Assembly: GCA_000996275.1 (NCBI GenBank)
Contig: LCEG01000003.1
Location: 124,001 to 188,000, forward strand
Reading direction: 5' to 3'
Length of the DNA: 64,000 bases
From: a candidate division TM6 bacterium GW2011_GWE2_42_60
Lineage (GTDB): Bacteria > Babelota > Babeliae > Babelales > Babelaceae
Within the stretch, counting starts at the first letter, position 1; every line of letters begins with the position of its first letter. The position numbers and the translations under genes are program-made. The notes below the pieces were generated by a model that was given only the letters and a program-made list of their open reading frames with translations, searched no databases and was not told the origin of the DNA. This document shows positions 1-9,145 of the stretch, piece by piece.

Positions 1-2072
1 GAAATGATCTCACCTCTATTGATAATCAAACAGCCGGAATTCCAGTCACACTCTATGGCAGCGAAACGCTGGGCGTCTTTTACAGTGGCTACGCCGTGAC
101 TTCGGCAAACGACCCTATGAGCGGTGCTCGTTCTGTCATTTATGGTGCAGGCTCAAAGATTACGCCTGATGACGTTTTAGCCCCCGACTCTATCATTGGC
201 GGCAACCCAGCCGGGGCGCAAGCTCAATTTTGCACACATCATATTGCAACCATGTCCGCATCAACAGGGCTTGATTATCTCGTTGTTGTTGGCGGAAAAG
301 GCGATCCTACTACTACCAAACAAGATGTCTACGCACTTCCGCTTATTGGAACGGGAGAAAACGCAGGCACACTTGCCAAAAAAACAGCCATTCCTTTTAA
401 CTTCTATAACGCTACCTTAAATAACCGACTGATTGGCCGAGCTTTTGTAACTGCACCAACCGGAATAGGCGACCTCTTTTCTCCAACTGACCTTGATATT
501 TACAAAGCAAAAGTTGGCGGTGAAGGCACCTTGCCGGGCGATATTAAAAAATTATTCGTCGAAAAAGATACGGTATTCGTCTCAGTATTTGAAGACAATA
601 TTCTTGCCCATGAGCATGGTGGTATTTTTGCTTCGCAAGCTCTTTTCCAGGCGAATGGATGCATTATGGGTTGGACAGATTGGCATCGTGTCGCCGGAAG
701 TATGTCCCCTCAATATGGCCTTGTACTCGACAATGTACTTGGTCAGTTTACACTTTTGAACGGAGCTACAGCTGATTCGCTCACTGCCGTTGAGCGAACC
801 CAATGGGGAACTAATACCTTTGAAAACAGCGTCAATATGCTCTCGTCGCAAGTCAAATCTGGTTTTCAATTTCTCGCCGACTTCCCTCGCTCTTTAAATG
901 CATTTGACCAAACTCTTGGAAACCGCGTTTCGCTTGTCTGCGCAACAGGATATCGCGCTGTTGCTCTCATACAAAGTGGATATGACGATACCTATTTTGA
1001 AGCCCAAAAAAGTCTTAATCATACTGCCCTTGCAACCGATGCATCAACACGCAATGGCATCGACCTCAACACTGATAGTATTCTTTTTACCGGTGGAGTG
1101 CTCGATGATCTCAATGGCATTATCGCTGCAGAAATTATCTCAGACGCAACCCATAGTTGGCTTGTTGTTGGCGGAAATGGGGGTATTGCGGTCTTAGCTA
1201 ATGAAGATGGAGCCGGGTGGGCCGTTGGACAACTTGGACCAAATTTTGAAAACCTTCCCCTCAATCTCTTCTTCCAGAAGGTTGGCTCATTTAAAAATGT
1301 ACGTAAACTTATTGCACAAGACGATCAACTTTTTGTTCTCACAACCGATGCGCTCTACCGATTTACCGCTTCTGCTACGGTTTTTACAGGAGAACCAGAA
1401 GTAGAGCTGCTTGCCTCTGTACCATCACTCTCTCTTCCAACAGATACCTCTTTCTCTGATCTTGCTCTCTCGGGCAGGCTCGCTCTTTTGGCAACAAGCA
1501 GAGGTCTTTTCCGTGTTGGGAATGGCCGCTCTATCATGCACGATACTGAGCATAATTTAGCATGGACGCAGATTACATTGCCTGAAGGCGCTGGCTCAGT
1601 GGCACGCTTTTTTGTAGTCAGTCCTACGGATAAAGCAATTGATTTTGCAACAACAGAACGAGGCGGAAATATTTATATTCTCAATGCCTGTGTCAGTCTT
1701 AATCAAGCACGTGTTTATCGGCTCTCAATTTTGGGAATGCAGGACCCTATCTCAGATTATACGGCAACGCTCTTCAAGGACCATTTCTTTGAAGATGTTA
1801 ACCCAACTTTTTATTATGATCGTGGTTCTTACCGAAATTATATTGCAACCGATGGCGCAATGTTTTTTATGTCACGAAGCTCATTTTATCCCGTACAGCT
1901 TAATGGAACATTCGAAGCAATCAATCCCGTAATTCACACAGGCATTATTCCTGTGGCAGGAGCTCCACGAACATTAATATCTTCACGCTCTCTCTCCATG
2001 GGGCCGCTTTTTCTAAGATCTGCAAATGGAAGCTGGATGATCGGTGGCGATCACGTTTACACCAACGATTAA
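1..2072 (+). CDS. large probable surface/exported protein, 5' end outside window
   Basis: The frame is open from the first bases of the window to the TAA at 2070-2072, so the gene starts upstream; the first in-window start-like codon (GTG at 96) is probably not the true start. About 690 residues are visible. The sequence is rich in Gly, Asn, Thr and Phe, with short recurring patterns such as VVGGKG/VVGGNG and aromatic beta-strand-like segments (LYRFT, GLFRVGNG). This suggests a beta-propeller or other beta-rich extracellular fold. I recognise no catalytic motif. It lies 13 bp upstream of an outer-membrane barrel gene and is probably co-transcribed with it, so a cell-surface role is a reasonable inference. 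The family is not identified. Confidence 0.6.
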   Translation, partial: NDLTSIDNQTAGIPVTLYGSETLGVFYSGYAVTSANDPMSGARSVIYGAGSKITPDDVLAPDSIIGGNPAGAQAQFCTHHIATMSASTGLDYLVVVGGKGDPTTTKQDVYALPLIGTGENAGTLAKKTAIPFNFYNATLNNRLIGRAFVTAPTGIGDLFSPTDLDIYKAKVGGEGTLPGDIKKLFVEKDTVFVSVFEDNILAHEHGGIFASQALFQANGCIMGWTDWHRVAGSMSPQYGLVLDNVLGQFTLLNGATADSLTAVERTQWGTNTFENSVNMLSSQVKSGFQFLADFPRSLNAFDQTLGNRVSLVCATGYRAVALIQSGYDDTYFEAQKSLNHTALATDASTRNGIDLNTDSILFTGGVLDDLNGIIAAEIISDATHSWLVVGGNGGIAVLANEDGAGWAVGQLGPNFENLPLNLFFQKVGSFKNVRKLIAQDDQLFVLTTDALYRFTASATVFTGEPEVELLASVPSLSLPTDTSFSDLALSGRLALLATSRGLFRVGNGRSIMHDTEHNLAWTQITLPEGAGSVARFFVVSPTDKAIDFATTERGGNIYILNACVSLNQARVYRLSILGMQDPISDYTATLFKDHFFEDVNPTFYYDRGSYRNYIATDGAMFFMSRSSFYPVQLNGTFEAINPVIHTGIIPVAGAPRTLISSRSLSMGPLFLRSANGSWMIGGDHVYTND

Positions 2073-2085
2073 TAAGGAATATAAT

Positions 2086-3468
2086 ATGAAACGTTTTTTT
2101 ATCTCCCTACTGAAGCACCAAAGAATACAAGTAAAACAGTTAAACCCCGCTCGCCCTGAGCCTGTCGAAGGGTCTGTACGAGCTGGCTCACAAGCCTTTT
2201 TTTTAAAACTAATACTTATAACAACAATGGTGCTCTTCTTCCCCAACGCTCTTTTTTCAATTCCACGACTCAATCTTTTCAATAGTTATGACCGTCTTTT
2301 AGCAACCAAGCAGACGGCCTGTTCTTGCTGGAACGTCGGCATTGCGCTTGAGCATGCGTTCAAACAGCATGGTTTTCAAGCAGATGAAGATGAACGAGGG
2401 AATTCAAACTGTTTTCGCAAACATGCAGACGTACTGCAACTTTTTCAGAATGAACAAGATGCAATTGCTGCACTCAAAGGAGATGCTTACGACAATACCA
2501 TAAGCCAACTCGCTCAACAGTTTAATATCAACGATGATGACGGCACTCATGGTCTTTTTATCCCCACCGGCTGCTTTAAAGTTGATAACTTACTTCTGCG
2601 CGCCCAGTACTATTTACCCTACGATATTGCACTAGGGCTCTATCTTCCTTTTGTAGCCATGCAGCTTAAAAATGTAGTCTGGAGGCCTTCCCCCCGTAAT
2701 ACAAATACTACCTTTGAGGGCAACTTATATACTACTGATGCATTTATCAGTGAGATTGAGCGCATTGCAGCAATCAATCTGCATGGCTGGGACCGAAGTG
2801 GTGTTGGCGATTTGACGGCCTTAATAAGCTGGGAGCGTTATTTCCCCCAATCGCGTCAATTCCTAAAAAATGTCTTTTTAAATGCGCGTGTTGGCTTTAT
2901 TTTCCCCACTGGAAAACCGTCTGACGAAAATAGTTTTTTTGCGCCAGCACTCGGCAATGATGCCAATTTTGGAATTTTAGGTGGTTTTAACCTTGAGCTA
3001 CAGTACAGTAAAAATGCTCATCTTGGATTCGATATCGAACTTGCAAATTTGTGGGGCATACACCGGTCAAAACGTATCAAAACTGATCTGACTCAAACTG
3101 ACTTGCTTTTATTGCATAAAGCAGAAGTCTTTGAAGATCCAGGCTTTTTACAGCATTTCACTCTCTATGCTGAAGCGTTCCACCTCTTTGCCAACTTTTC
3201 ACTGCGCGCAGCGTACCAGTACACAAAACAAGAAGAATCTCGGCTCTATCTTGATTCAAATCACTTTAGTGTCCCCATTGCAAACAGTGCAGAGATTCAG
3301 CGGGAATGGACCACGCATAATGCGGTCTTTACGGCATCGTATGATTTCTTTTCAAAAGCAGAAAACAGTGTAAAACCGCACTTTGCACTTTCGTGTAAAT
3401 ATGGATTTAATGGGCAACGAGCAATTGTATTTGATACTATCACTGCGTTGCTTTCAGTTGATTTTTAG
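2086..3468 (+). CDS. outer-membrane beta-barrel-like protein with repeat-derived insert in the signal region
   Basis: A 460-residue protein. I chose ATG 2086 because AAGGA sits just upstream; an in-frame GTG at 2044 would overlap the previous gene and lacks such a site. The N-terminus is basic-hydrophobic (MKRFFISLLK), followed by residues 21-34 that are the translation of a palindromic repeat (PARPEPVEG), then a second hydrophobic stretch (LILITTMVLFFPNALFS). A later in-frame ATG at 2227 would give a plain signal peptide without the insert. The rest alternates polar and aromatic residues as in transmembrane beta-strands (GDLTALISWERYF, LNARVGFIFPTG, LRAAYQYTK) and ends in Phe, as barrel proteins usually do. 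Known: such barrels are inserted by the BAM machinery. Specific function unknown. It converges on the next gene with an 8-bp gap. Confidence 0.65.
   Translation: MKRFFISLLKHQRIQVKQLNPARPEPVEGSVRAGSQAFFLKLILITTMVLFFPNALFSIPRLNLFNSYDRLLATKQTACSCWNVGIALEHAFKQHGFQADEDERGNSNCFRKHADVLQLFQNEQDAIAALKGDAYDNTISQLAQQFNINDDDGTHGLFIPTGCFKVDNLLLRAQYYLPYDIALGLYLPFVAMQLKNVVWRPSPRNTNTTFEGNLYTTDAFISEIERIAAINLHGWDRSGVGDLTALISWERYFPQSRQFLKNVFLNARVGFIFPTGKPSDENSFFAPALGNDANFGILGGFNLELQYSKNAHLGFDIELANLWGIHRSKRIKTDLTQTDLLLLHKAEVFEDPGFLQHFTLYAEAFHLFANFSLRAAYQYTKQEESRLYLDSNHFSVPIANSAEIQREWTTHNAVFTASYDFFSKAENSVKPHFALSCKYGFNGQRAIVFDTITALLSVDF
2147..2187. repeat. palindromic repeat copy inside a coding region
   Basis: This copy starts CCGCTCGCCCTGAG, continues with CCTGTCGAAGGG and ends TACGAGCTGG. 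It is the short form of the window's CCGCTC/GAGCGG repeat family and lies in frame in the barrel-protein gene. It contributes about 14 residues between two hydrophobic segments. Confidence 0.8.
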
Positions 3469-3476
3469 TCAGAGGG

Positions 3477-4823
3477 CTACGACAAGCGCAAGACTTTTTG
3501 TGGATCAAACGGACCAGTTGAAATTTCAACCAACAAGCCCTCTTTGCACATATCCTTAAGCCGCGTGCTTGTTGTTCTTGGTGTAACACTCCAGAGAGCC
3601 TGTGCTTTTTTAGGATTTATTGTTTTATGTTTTTTCAGATACTCAACGAGAGGTTTCTGCCATATTCGCTCGGTCTTTTTTTTACCTTTACCATGATACA
3701 AAGTTACTTTAAAAAATTTACCCAGTTCTTCAATCTTTGGTGCCTGAATCCCTTGCTGAATGCAAACTGAACGCATTCGTTCAAGGCCAGACCCCCATTG
3801 TTCAATAAGATCAAGTTCTCTAAAAACACGACCTATAACGCGATTTCGTAACTGAGAAATCCCGGAAAGTGCCGCTTCCATACTCAACCCAAATGGCAGT
3901 CCACCTGGATTGGTAACTTCAATTCGGTCTTCAAAAATAGCAACTTGGATCGACGCCCCCTTTATTGAATAATCTGAGTGTACAAGAGCATTGACAATAG
4001 CTTCACGAATAACAACAGCAGGATATTGTGGGATATTCTTTCGCCTCTTCGCCCCAATTTCTGCAGCCATTACCGTATGACGTCTAATAAAAGCCAAAAT
4101 AGGATCAAGTGCCAAAGCAAGAGGAATTACAAGTTCTTGATGATCAAGAATCTGCGTTTTATCCCTACCTAAAAAGCGAGCCAATCGTATACATGCGTCT
4201 GGAAAGTAATTAAGGATTTGGCCAGAAAAGAGCAATACTGTTCCATTGGTTGGTTTTTCTTCAGTCTGGTAGGGAATAATCAAGCCTAGCGATCGTGCTG
4301 TTTTATCGGTAAATTTTTTAGAAACTTCAGCAAACAGCTTCTTTGCCACATCAAAATCAATCTCTGAAAGCGGGCAGTCAAGATTTGGCTGTTCATCGAA
4401 ATACTTGTTTTCTTTAAGCCGCTGAATCTGCACTATCGCTTGTTGATCCGCAACTCGATTAGTAGAACCAAGGCGTACAAAAACACCTTCCGACAGGCCT
4501 TTTGATTTAACATAATAAGGCCCAATCAGGTGGGGTACAGAAATAATCAAAAGATCTCGGTTTCTCCATGTATGTAACTGAAACGCTGGTATCAACTGCG
4601 GACAAATTGAATCGGCAATAGCACTTGCCAAACGTTCCTCATCTTGCAAGATGTTTTCAAGACCAACAACTTCTTTTGTTTTGTCTTTGATACCAACAAC
4701 GAGCGTGCCCCCTGCAGTATTTGCGAAGGCAACAATCGTTTGAATAATTTTTTGTAACGATGAGGTGTTTTCTTTGAACTCAAGCGTCTTGCCTTCTTCT
4801 CGGGCAAGTATTTCTTTTAACAT
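3477..4823 (-). CDS. AlbA_2/Schlafen-type DNA-binding protein with GHKL ATPase domain
   Basis: A 448-residue protein starting at ATG 4823 with AGGAG nine bases upstream. Residues 1-125 form an AlbA_2 (Schlafen-like, divergent AAA_4) domain: LEFKENTS, then FANTAGGTLVVGI, then a basic strand ending GVFVRLGSTN. Around residues 270-370 is a GHKL-type ATPase segment (REAIVNALVHSDY and VTNPGGLPFG). The last 80 residues look like a winged helix (TTSTRLKDMCKEGLLVEI). This architecture is usually annotated as an ATP-binding protein or RecG-like transcriptional regulator; the role is probably DNA-binding regulation, with no proven target. A near-perfect inverted repeat lies just upstream of the gene, compatible with self-regulation. 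It stands alone and converges on the barrel gene. Confidence 0.8.
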   Translation of the reverse strand: MLKEILAREEGKTLEFKENTSSLQKIIQTIVAFANTAGGTLVVGIKDKTKEVVGLENILQDEERLASAIADSICPQLIPAFQLHTWRNRDLLIISVPHLIGPYYVKSKGLSEGVFVRLGSTNRVADQQAIVQIQRLKENKYFDEQPNLDCPLSEIDFDVAKKLFAEVSKKFTDKTARSLGLIIPYQTEEKPTNGTVLLFSGQILNYFPDACIRLARFLGRDKTQILDHQELVIPLALALDPILAFIRRHTVMAAEIGAKRRKNIPQYPAVVIREAIVNALVHSDYSIKGASIQVAIFEDRIEVTNPGGLPFGLSMEAALSGISQLRNRVIGRVFRELDLIEQWGSGLERMRSVCIQQGIQAPKIEELGKFFKVTLYHGKGKKKTERIWQKPLVEYLKKHKTINPKKAQALWSVTPRTTSTRLKDMCKEGLLVEISTGPFDPQKVLRLS

Positions 4824-4856
4824 ATATTAGTCTCCTGGTTGACCAATCCAAAAACT

Positions 4857-4910
4857 AACCTAGAAGACAATAAAAATCAAGAATCTTCTAGGTTGATTTC
4901 TAGGTAAACC
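4857..4910. promoter_or_regulatory. probable operator upstream of the AlbA_2 regulator
   Basis: An 11-bp perfect inverted repeat, AACCTAGAAGA (4857-4867) and TCTTCTAGGTT (4884-4894), is followed by a third half-site TTCTAGGTAAACC at 4898-4910. The group sits 34 bp upstream of the start codon at 4823, where the promoter of that gene should be. Binding by the adjacent gene product is inferred only. Confidence 0.5.
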
Positions 4911-5062
4911 ATATTTTCTAAAACCAAAACACACGAAAACCCATGCAAATACTCAAGCATCGAAAAAACTCAAAAAACATCTAACAAAAAATTAAGCTAT
5001 ACTAGGCTACGTTTGTAAAAATTTTCATCGATTTTCATCGATTAAGAACAGGCCAATAGACT

Positions 5063-6106
5063 ATGAAAAAACTCACACTCTTTATCATGCCCGCTCTAAA
5101 AACACTTTTTTTTGCGCTTGCCGTAAATAGCACCATTTTATGTTCTGGCGCAGAAAAGTGCCTTGGAGCAGAAACTATCAATAGATTAATTTCTACCAAA
5201 AACTTTGGACTCATCGTCGCGCTTTTACAAGACAATAAAATAGATCCACTCACGACTCTTGATGATGAAAAGAACACCCTGATTCACTGGGTTGCAAGCA
5301 CAAACGATCACGAAAACGCTCTGAAAATTGCACGTACGATTCTTGCAAAGCACGTAAACCTAAATAGTAAGAACCTCAAAGAGAATACGCCTCTGCATTG
5401 CGCAGCCGATTGCGATTCAAAGCATGAAATTACCACACTACTTCTTCAAGCAGGCGCTAACCCAAATATTCAAAATACCTACAAAAGAATACCACTGTAT
5501 AACGCTTTTTATTATGTGTGCCCCAAAAACGCAGCATTATTGCTGCAAAAAGGTGGGGACCTCGATCTTAAAGATAAAGAAAAAAAAACGCCACGTAATT
5601 GGATGTATTTGGAACTTTCTCAATACAATAAAGGAGCAACAACCTTCCTTAAAACACTCATTCCATTTAAAGCATTTAATAAAAAAAATGGTAATTTTTA
5701 TACACCCAAATGGCTCTTTATCCAGTTTTGCGCATACTCAATCTATAAAAAGCCAAAACCAAATATTTATCCAGCTTCAGTTGTAAAAAAAGGCTCCTAC
5801 CAAGATTCTATCGCTTCAGAAAATCCAGCACTTGCAGGCCTCGGCATGAAATTTATACAATTTTACTTTGGTCCACGGAAAAAAATTATTTTCCCCAATA
5901 CCGCACCAAAAAACGATGAATATCCTGCTCTCACCAAAGAAGAAGAACTTACCCGCAAAGAGCTTTTTACCAAGACTTTTTATCAACTTGCCGTCGAACG
6001 CGACCATCACGGTCTTTCAAACCGAGAGTTCAGGGTTTTTACCAATCTCGAGCAACTCACTAAAACCAATAAACTCCGTGACCTTAAGATTAACTTTTGG
6101 AAGTGA
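5063..6106 (+). CDS. secreted ankyrin-repeat protein
   Basis: A 347-residue protein. Residues 1-30 form a Sec signal peptide (basic MKK, hydrophobic core, cleavage near CSGAEK). Residues 65-185 contain about four ankyrin repeats: NTLIHWVAS, TPLHCAADCDS, LLLQAGANPNIQN and LLLQKGGDLDLKD are recognisable helix/turn segments. The C-terminal 150 residues are Lys-rich with no recognised fold. Ankyrin repeats are protein-binding scaffolds and are common in bacteria living inside eukaryotic cells; export plus ankyrin repeats suggests a host-facing effector, but the delivery route is not visible. A weak -10 (TATACT at 4998) precedes it. The other ankyrin genes of the window do not share its C-terminal part. 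Confidence 0.8.
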   Translation: MKKLTLFIMPALKTLFFALAVNSTILCSGAEKCLGAETINRLISTKNFGLIVALLQDNKIDPLTTLDDEKNTLIHWVASTNDHENALKIARTILAKHVNLNSKNLKENTPLHCAADCDSKHEITTLLLQAGANPNIQNTYKRIPLYNAFYYVCPKNAALLLQKGGDLDLKDKEKKTPRNWMYLELSQYNKGATTFLKTLIPFKAFNKKNGNFYTPKWLFIQFCAYSIYKKPKPNIYPASVVKKGSYQDSIASENPALAGLGMKFIQFYFGPRKKIIFPNTAPKNDEYPALTKEEELTRKELFTKTFYQLAVERDHHGLSNREFRVFTNLEQLTKTNKLRDLKINFWK

Positions 6107-6181
6107 AACCATTGAAAATGGTGTTGCTACATGGTGCCATATTGTAGATATGTGTCACTAATGCCCTCCAAATGGAAACCG

Positions 6182-6445
6182 ATGAATAAAAAACAGCGTG
6201 AAACATTACAGTTAATTTTTAAGGGCCCTATTCAGTCGAATGTAAAACGGAAAACCATCGAGTCACTATTTCAGCATCTTGGTGCTGAAATAAGCGAAGG
6301 GAATGGATCTCGAATCCGTATCATTCTAAATGACGTAAAAGCTGTTTTTCATAGGCCACATCCAAGGAAAGAGATAGACAAAGGGGCTCTCATTTCAGTA
6401 CGTAGATTTTTAGAAAATGCAGGAATAAAAAATGATGAAATATAA
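6182..6445 (+). CDS. hicA: HicA-family toxin
   Basis: An 87-residue protein. I chose ATG 6182 (MNKKQRETL) because it matches the usual N-terminus of this HicA subfamily and GGAAA lies just upstream; in-frame ATGs at 6131 and 6161 would add an unlikely leader. The dsRBD-like HicA fold is indicated by IESLFQHLGAEISEGNGSR and the signature FHRPHPRKE, which holds the conserved histidines. Known: HicA cleaves mRNA independently of the ribosome and is neutralised by HicB. The downstream hicB overlaps its 3' end, the usual toxin-first order of this family. Confidence 0.85.
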   Translation: MNKKQRETLQLIFKGPIQSNVKRKTIESLFQHLGAEISEGNGSRIRIILNDVKAVFHRPHPRKEIDKGALISVRRFLENAGIKNDEI

Positions 6446-6749
6446 AGGATATGCAGGAGAAGTAACCTACGATGCAGAAGGGCATATCTTCCACGGTGAA
6501 GTGCTTGGTTTAAAGGATATTATCACTTTCCAAGGCACAACTGTTGATGAGCTTGAAGAAGCATTTAAAGGCTCTATTGATGACTATCTAAACTGGTGCA
6601 AAGAACGAGGCGAAACCCCTGAAAAAGCTTTCTCTGGTAATATTCGCGTTAGACTTTCCTCTGATCTGCATGCAAAGCTTGCTCAAGCTGCCGTAATACA
6701 GGGAATAAGTTTAAACTCTTTAATTATCAACAAACTCCAGAAAAACTAA
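6435..6749 (+). CDS. hicB: HicB-family antitoxin
   Basis: A 104-residue protein starting MKYKGYAGEV at ATG 6435; ATG 6432 is an equally possible start one codon earlier. AGGA at 6421 serves as ribosome site inside hicA. The N-terminal half is the degenerate RNase-H-like HicB domain (HGEVLGLKDIITFQGTTVDELEEAF), with a linker DDYLNWCKERGETPEKAFSG, and the C-terminus is a ribbon-helix-helix DNA-binding segment (IRVRLSSDLHAKLAQAA). Known: HicB binds HicA and represses its own operon. The pair overlaps by about 11 bp. No frameshift is seen, so the module looks functional. Confidence 0.87.
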   Translation: MKYKGYAGEVTYDAEGHIFHGEVLGLKDIITFQGTTVDELEEAFKGSIDDYLNWCKERGETPEKAFSGNIRVRLSSDLHAKLAQAAVIQGISLNSLIINKLQKN

Positions 6750-6786
6750 ACTCCAAACGCTCTCAATTCACACTTAATTACACATT

Positions 6787-6820
6787 AAGAGGGAGTGCCT
6801 CAACGCTCCTCTCTTTTCTT
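6787..6820 (+). terminator. probable rho-independent terminator of hicAB
   Basis: GAGGGAGTG, a short loop, then CGCTCCTC forms a stem with one bulged base, followed by TCTTTTCTT. It lies about 40 bp after the hicB stop. Confidence 0.5.
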
Positions 6821-6894
6821 ACACTTCCCAGCCCGCTCTTACAGGGCAAAATAGATCAATCTATCAATATATATTCTTTCAAATAGAATTTTTC

Positions 6895-6922
6895 TTGCAA
6901 AAAGTTTTGATTATAGTATACT
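6895..6922 (+). promoter_or_regulatory. sigma70-type promoter with TTGCAA -35
   Basis: TTGCAA (6895-6900), a 16-bp spacer and TATACT (6917-6922) lie about 70 bp upstream of the next gene. The same -35 hexamer recurs before other genes for exported proteins. Confidence 0.5.
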
Positions 6923-6990
6923 GGGGGTAGATAAATAATAATTGCGTATGAAATAAAGCATCTAAAATGCTATAAAAAATGGAGTTTTTT

Positions 6991-8694
6991 ATGGAAAATA
7001 GACGAAATAGTATTCTGACTGGTATCTCTACCTTTCTCAGAAGCCTGCGTGGGAAAAAGCGACTTGTTTTGGTAATCCTTTGCGCGGGGTTTTCCCTGGC
7101 GCTCTTTGGTGCCGTTTACTCAGCAATAGTTGCTGACGAAAGCACCAATAAGCCACTTCCACGCCATGAGACAGATAAAACGCCTCAAACCACTCGTCAA
7201 AATCAACCTTCTCAACCAAATAAAACAGAGCTATCTGCACCAGAACGCATTGTTCGCAACAATCCATTTAAAGATTATGAGTTCCCACGCCAAGCAACCA
7301 TTGACCCAGAAATTGAAGAATATCGCTCATCAGAAGTCGAGTGCAGAGAATGCAAAGGCCCCATTACCCAATATGCTGAAAAGCAATGGGAAAAAACTCC
7401 TGCCAAACGAGAAGATCAAGACTTAATAACACTCCCTAAAGAAGACGCTGCAAAGTCAAAAGACGAAAACACCACTTCACCAGATGATGCACGTCGTAAT
7501 GCCCTTATGAACATTCCCGATGGATTCGGTTCAAATGGGTATCAATCTAATTCAGTCCCCAGATATAGAGACTCAGAACATGACGGCTATTGTGGCGCCT
7601 ATTCCTCCCCAAATTATTCCTCACCAAGTCCATCACCAAGAAATAGTCAACCAACAAACAGTTCCCCCTCTCCAGAGACTCGCTATTCAGGCCCGAGCAC
7701 CACAACGCCAGTTCAAAATGACACAGGGGGATCACACCCTTCTCACTTTGTTCCTTCACAAGGATTAGGAACCTCATTGTCTCACGATCCTGGAAAAGAT
7801 ATGAATGAAAACAAAAAAGCCGCTGCTCAAGAACAACATAAAAACAAAGAAGATGGCAGCGACGCCAAAGGCGTTGAAGAGCCAGCCAATCCTGAAAAAG
7901 AAGAATTGATATCGGGCGAAAAACTTAATAACAATCTCGAGGAAAGCAACACTGAAGAAGATTCTGACCAAAACCTTGGTAACACTGTTACAATTCAACA
8001 ACTAAAAAACTTTGATGATCTAAAATTAACAAAAAACGATCTCGAAAAAATCAAAAATTTACCGCCCGAAGAACAGAGAAAAGCAATTAACAACCTAGAA
8101 GAACAAGCGAATACTATAATTATTGAAAAAACAGGTGAGACAGATCTTGAGACAGCACTTCCTAAGCTTTCGCCAGAAGATCAAAACAAATTTACAACTT
8201 TTATGAATAACTGCGAGTCTCTTAAAAACAGTATTATCCCCTTTGAACAACCCGGACTTCCAGAATATGTCTATAAATGGACTATGGATTTTATGAAAAA
8301 GAATCGTGCTGCAACGGAAATCATTCGAAATATGACGGCTGCCACAGGAACTGCACTTTTCGGTGCTCTTGGTTCAACAATGTTATTTGGCACTCCCTTT
8401 TTGCCATTCTTTTTGACAGGCGTAGGCGGAACGCTGGCAGCCTGTTTAGGATGGACTGGCCTCGAATATTTATTTGGTAAAAAGCAGGAAGAAGAGTTCG
8501 AAGATGAGGATCTAGAAAAGGTAAAATTCGAAGAGGTTGAAGACAAGGCAGAAGTTGTTGTTCAAACAATTCCTACACAAGGAAAAACCGTAGTACCAAC
8601 AGCTTTCACCAAAGCTGGCGAGAAGCTGTTCGACGCCGCGTATTGGGTTAAAAGTTGGATCAATTTCTACCTCCCAAAAAAACCAACCGCATAA
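6991..8694 (+). CDS. membrane-anchored low-complexity protein
   Basis: A 567-residue protein. I chose ATG 6991 (MENRRNSI) because GGAG stands six bases before it; ATG 6979 precedes that site. A transmembrane helix lies at about residues 24-46 (LVLVILCAGFSLALFGAVYSA) after a basic stretch, so the start is a signal anchor. The middle is Ser/Pro/Asn-rich (residues 180-270) and then strongly acidic and Lys-rich, probably disordered. A Gly-rich hydrophobic segment near residues 445-495 could be one or two further membrane helices, followed by an acidic segment and a basic tail. A CxxC motif (ECRECKG) near residue 115 is the only metal-site-like feature. No family is recognised; the layout suggests an envelope or secreted scaffold. 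Confidence 0.65.
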   Translation: MENRRNSILTGISTFLRSLRGKKRLVLVILCAGFSLALFGAVYSAIVADESTNKPLPRHETDKTPQTTRQNQPSQPNKTELSAPERIVRNNPFKDYEFPRQATIDPEIEEYRSSEVECRECKGPITQYAEKQWEKTPAKREDQDLITLPKEDAAKSKDENTTSPDDARRNALMNIPDGFGSNGYQSNSVPRYRDSEHDGYCGAYSSPNYSSPSPSPRNSQPTNSSPSPETRYSGPSTTTPVQNDTGGSHPSHFVPSQGLGTSLSHDPGKDMNENKKAAAQEQHKNKEDGSDAKGVEEPANPEKEELISGEKLNNNLEESNTEEDSDQNLGNTVTIQQLKNFDDLKLTKNDLEKIKNLPPEEQRKAINNLEEQANTIIIEKTGETDLETALPKLSPEDQNKFTTFMNNCESLKNSIIPFEQPGLPEYVYKWTMDFMKKNRAATEIIRNMTAATGTALFGALGSTMLFGTPFLPFFLTGVGGTLAACLGWTGLEYLFGKKQEEEFEDEDLEKVKFEEVEDKAEVVVQTIPTQGKTVVPTAFTKAGEKLFDAAYWVKSWINFYLPKKPTA

Positions 8695-8698
8695 TCTT

Positions 8699-9145
8699 CT
8701 AACAAAGCTGCGCCAAAACCGCAGCTTCAACCTTTGACATCTCCACATACTGCGCATCTGTCTCATGGTCATACCCAACCAAATGGCAAAGCCCATGGAC
8801 CAAAAGTAGCTGAAGCCGCTCCTCAAAAAAAACATCAAGCTCGCGTGCATCAGCAAGAACCCGTTCTGCTGAAATAATAATATCTCCCAAAACCCGCTCT
8901 TCACGCACTTCTGGTTCAAAAAAAACACCCGGGACTATGTCATAAAGCGGAAAAGAGAGAATGTCAGTCGCCTTATCTTTCTGGCGAAACTGCTTATTAT
9001 AATTTCGAATGGTTTTATTCGTCGTAATCCAGATCCCTACATCCCAGTTTTGATACCCGAGCAGTTTAAGAATCTTTTGGGCGGTGGCTACAACCACCGC
9101 CTTTTTTATTGGTATCGTTTTCTGAGAATTCCGCACCGTAATCAT
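8699..9145 (-). CDS. ybeY: endoribonuclease YbeY (16S rRNA maturation)
   Basis: A 148-residue protein. Start ATG 9145 overlaps the valS stop as ATGA, so the two genes are translationally coupled; an ATG at 9169 would give eight extra residues inside valS. The signature zinc site is present: HGLCHLVGYDHETD, matching HGxLHLxGYDH with Leu changed to Cys. The upstream arginine region (FRQKDKATDILSFPL) also matches the family. YbeY is a metal-dependent single-strand endoribonuclease used in 16S rRNA 3' processing and late 70S quality control. Length is normal. Confidence 0.93.
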   Translation of the reverse strand: MITVRNSQKTIPIKKAVVVATAQKILKLLGYQNWDVGIWITTNKTIRNYNKQFRQKDKATDILSFPLYDIVPGVFFEPEVREERVLGDIIISAERVLADARELDVFFEERLQLLLVHGLCHLVGYDHETDAQYVEMSKVEAAVLAQLC

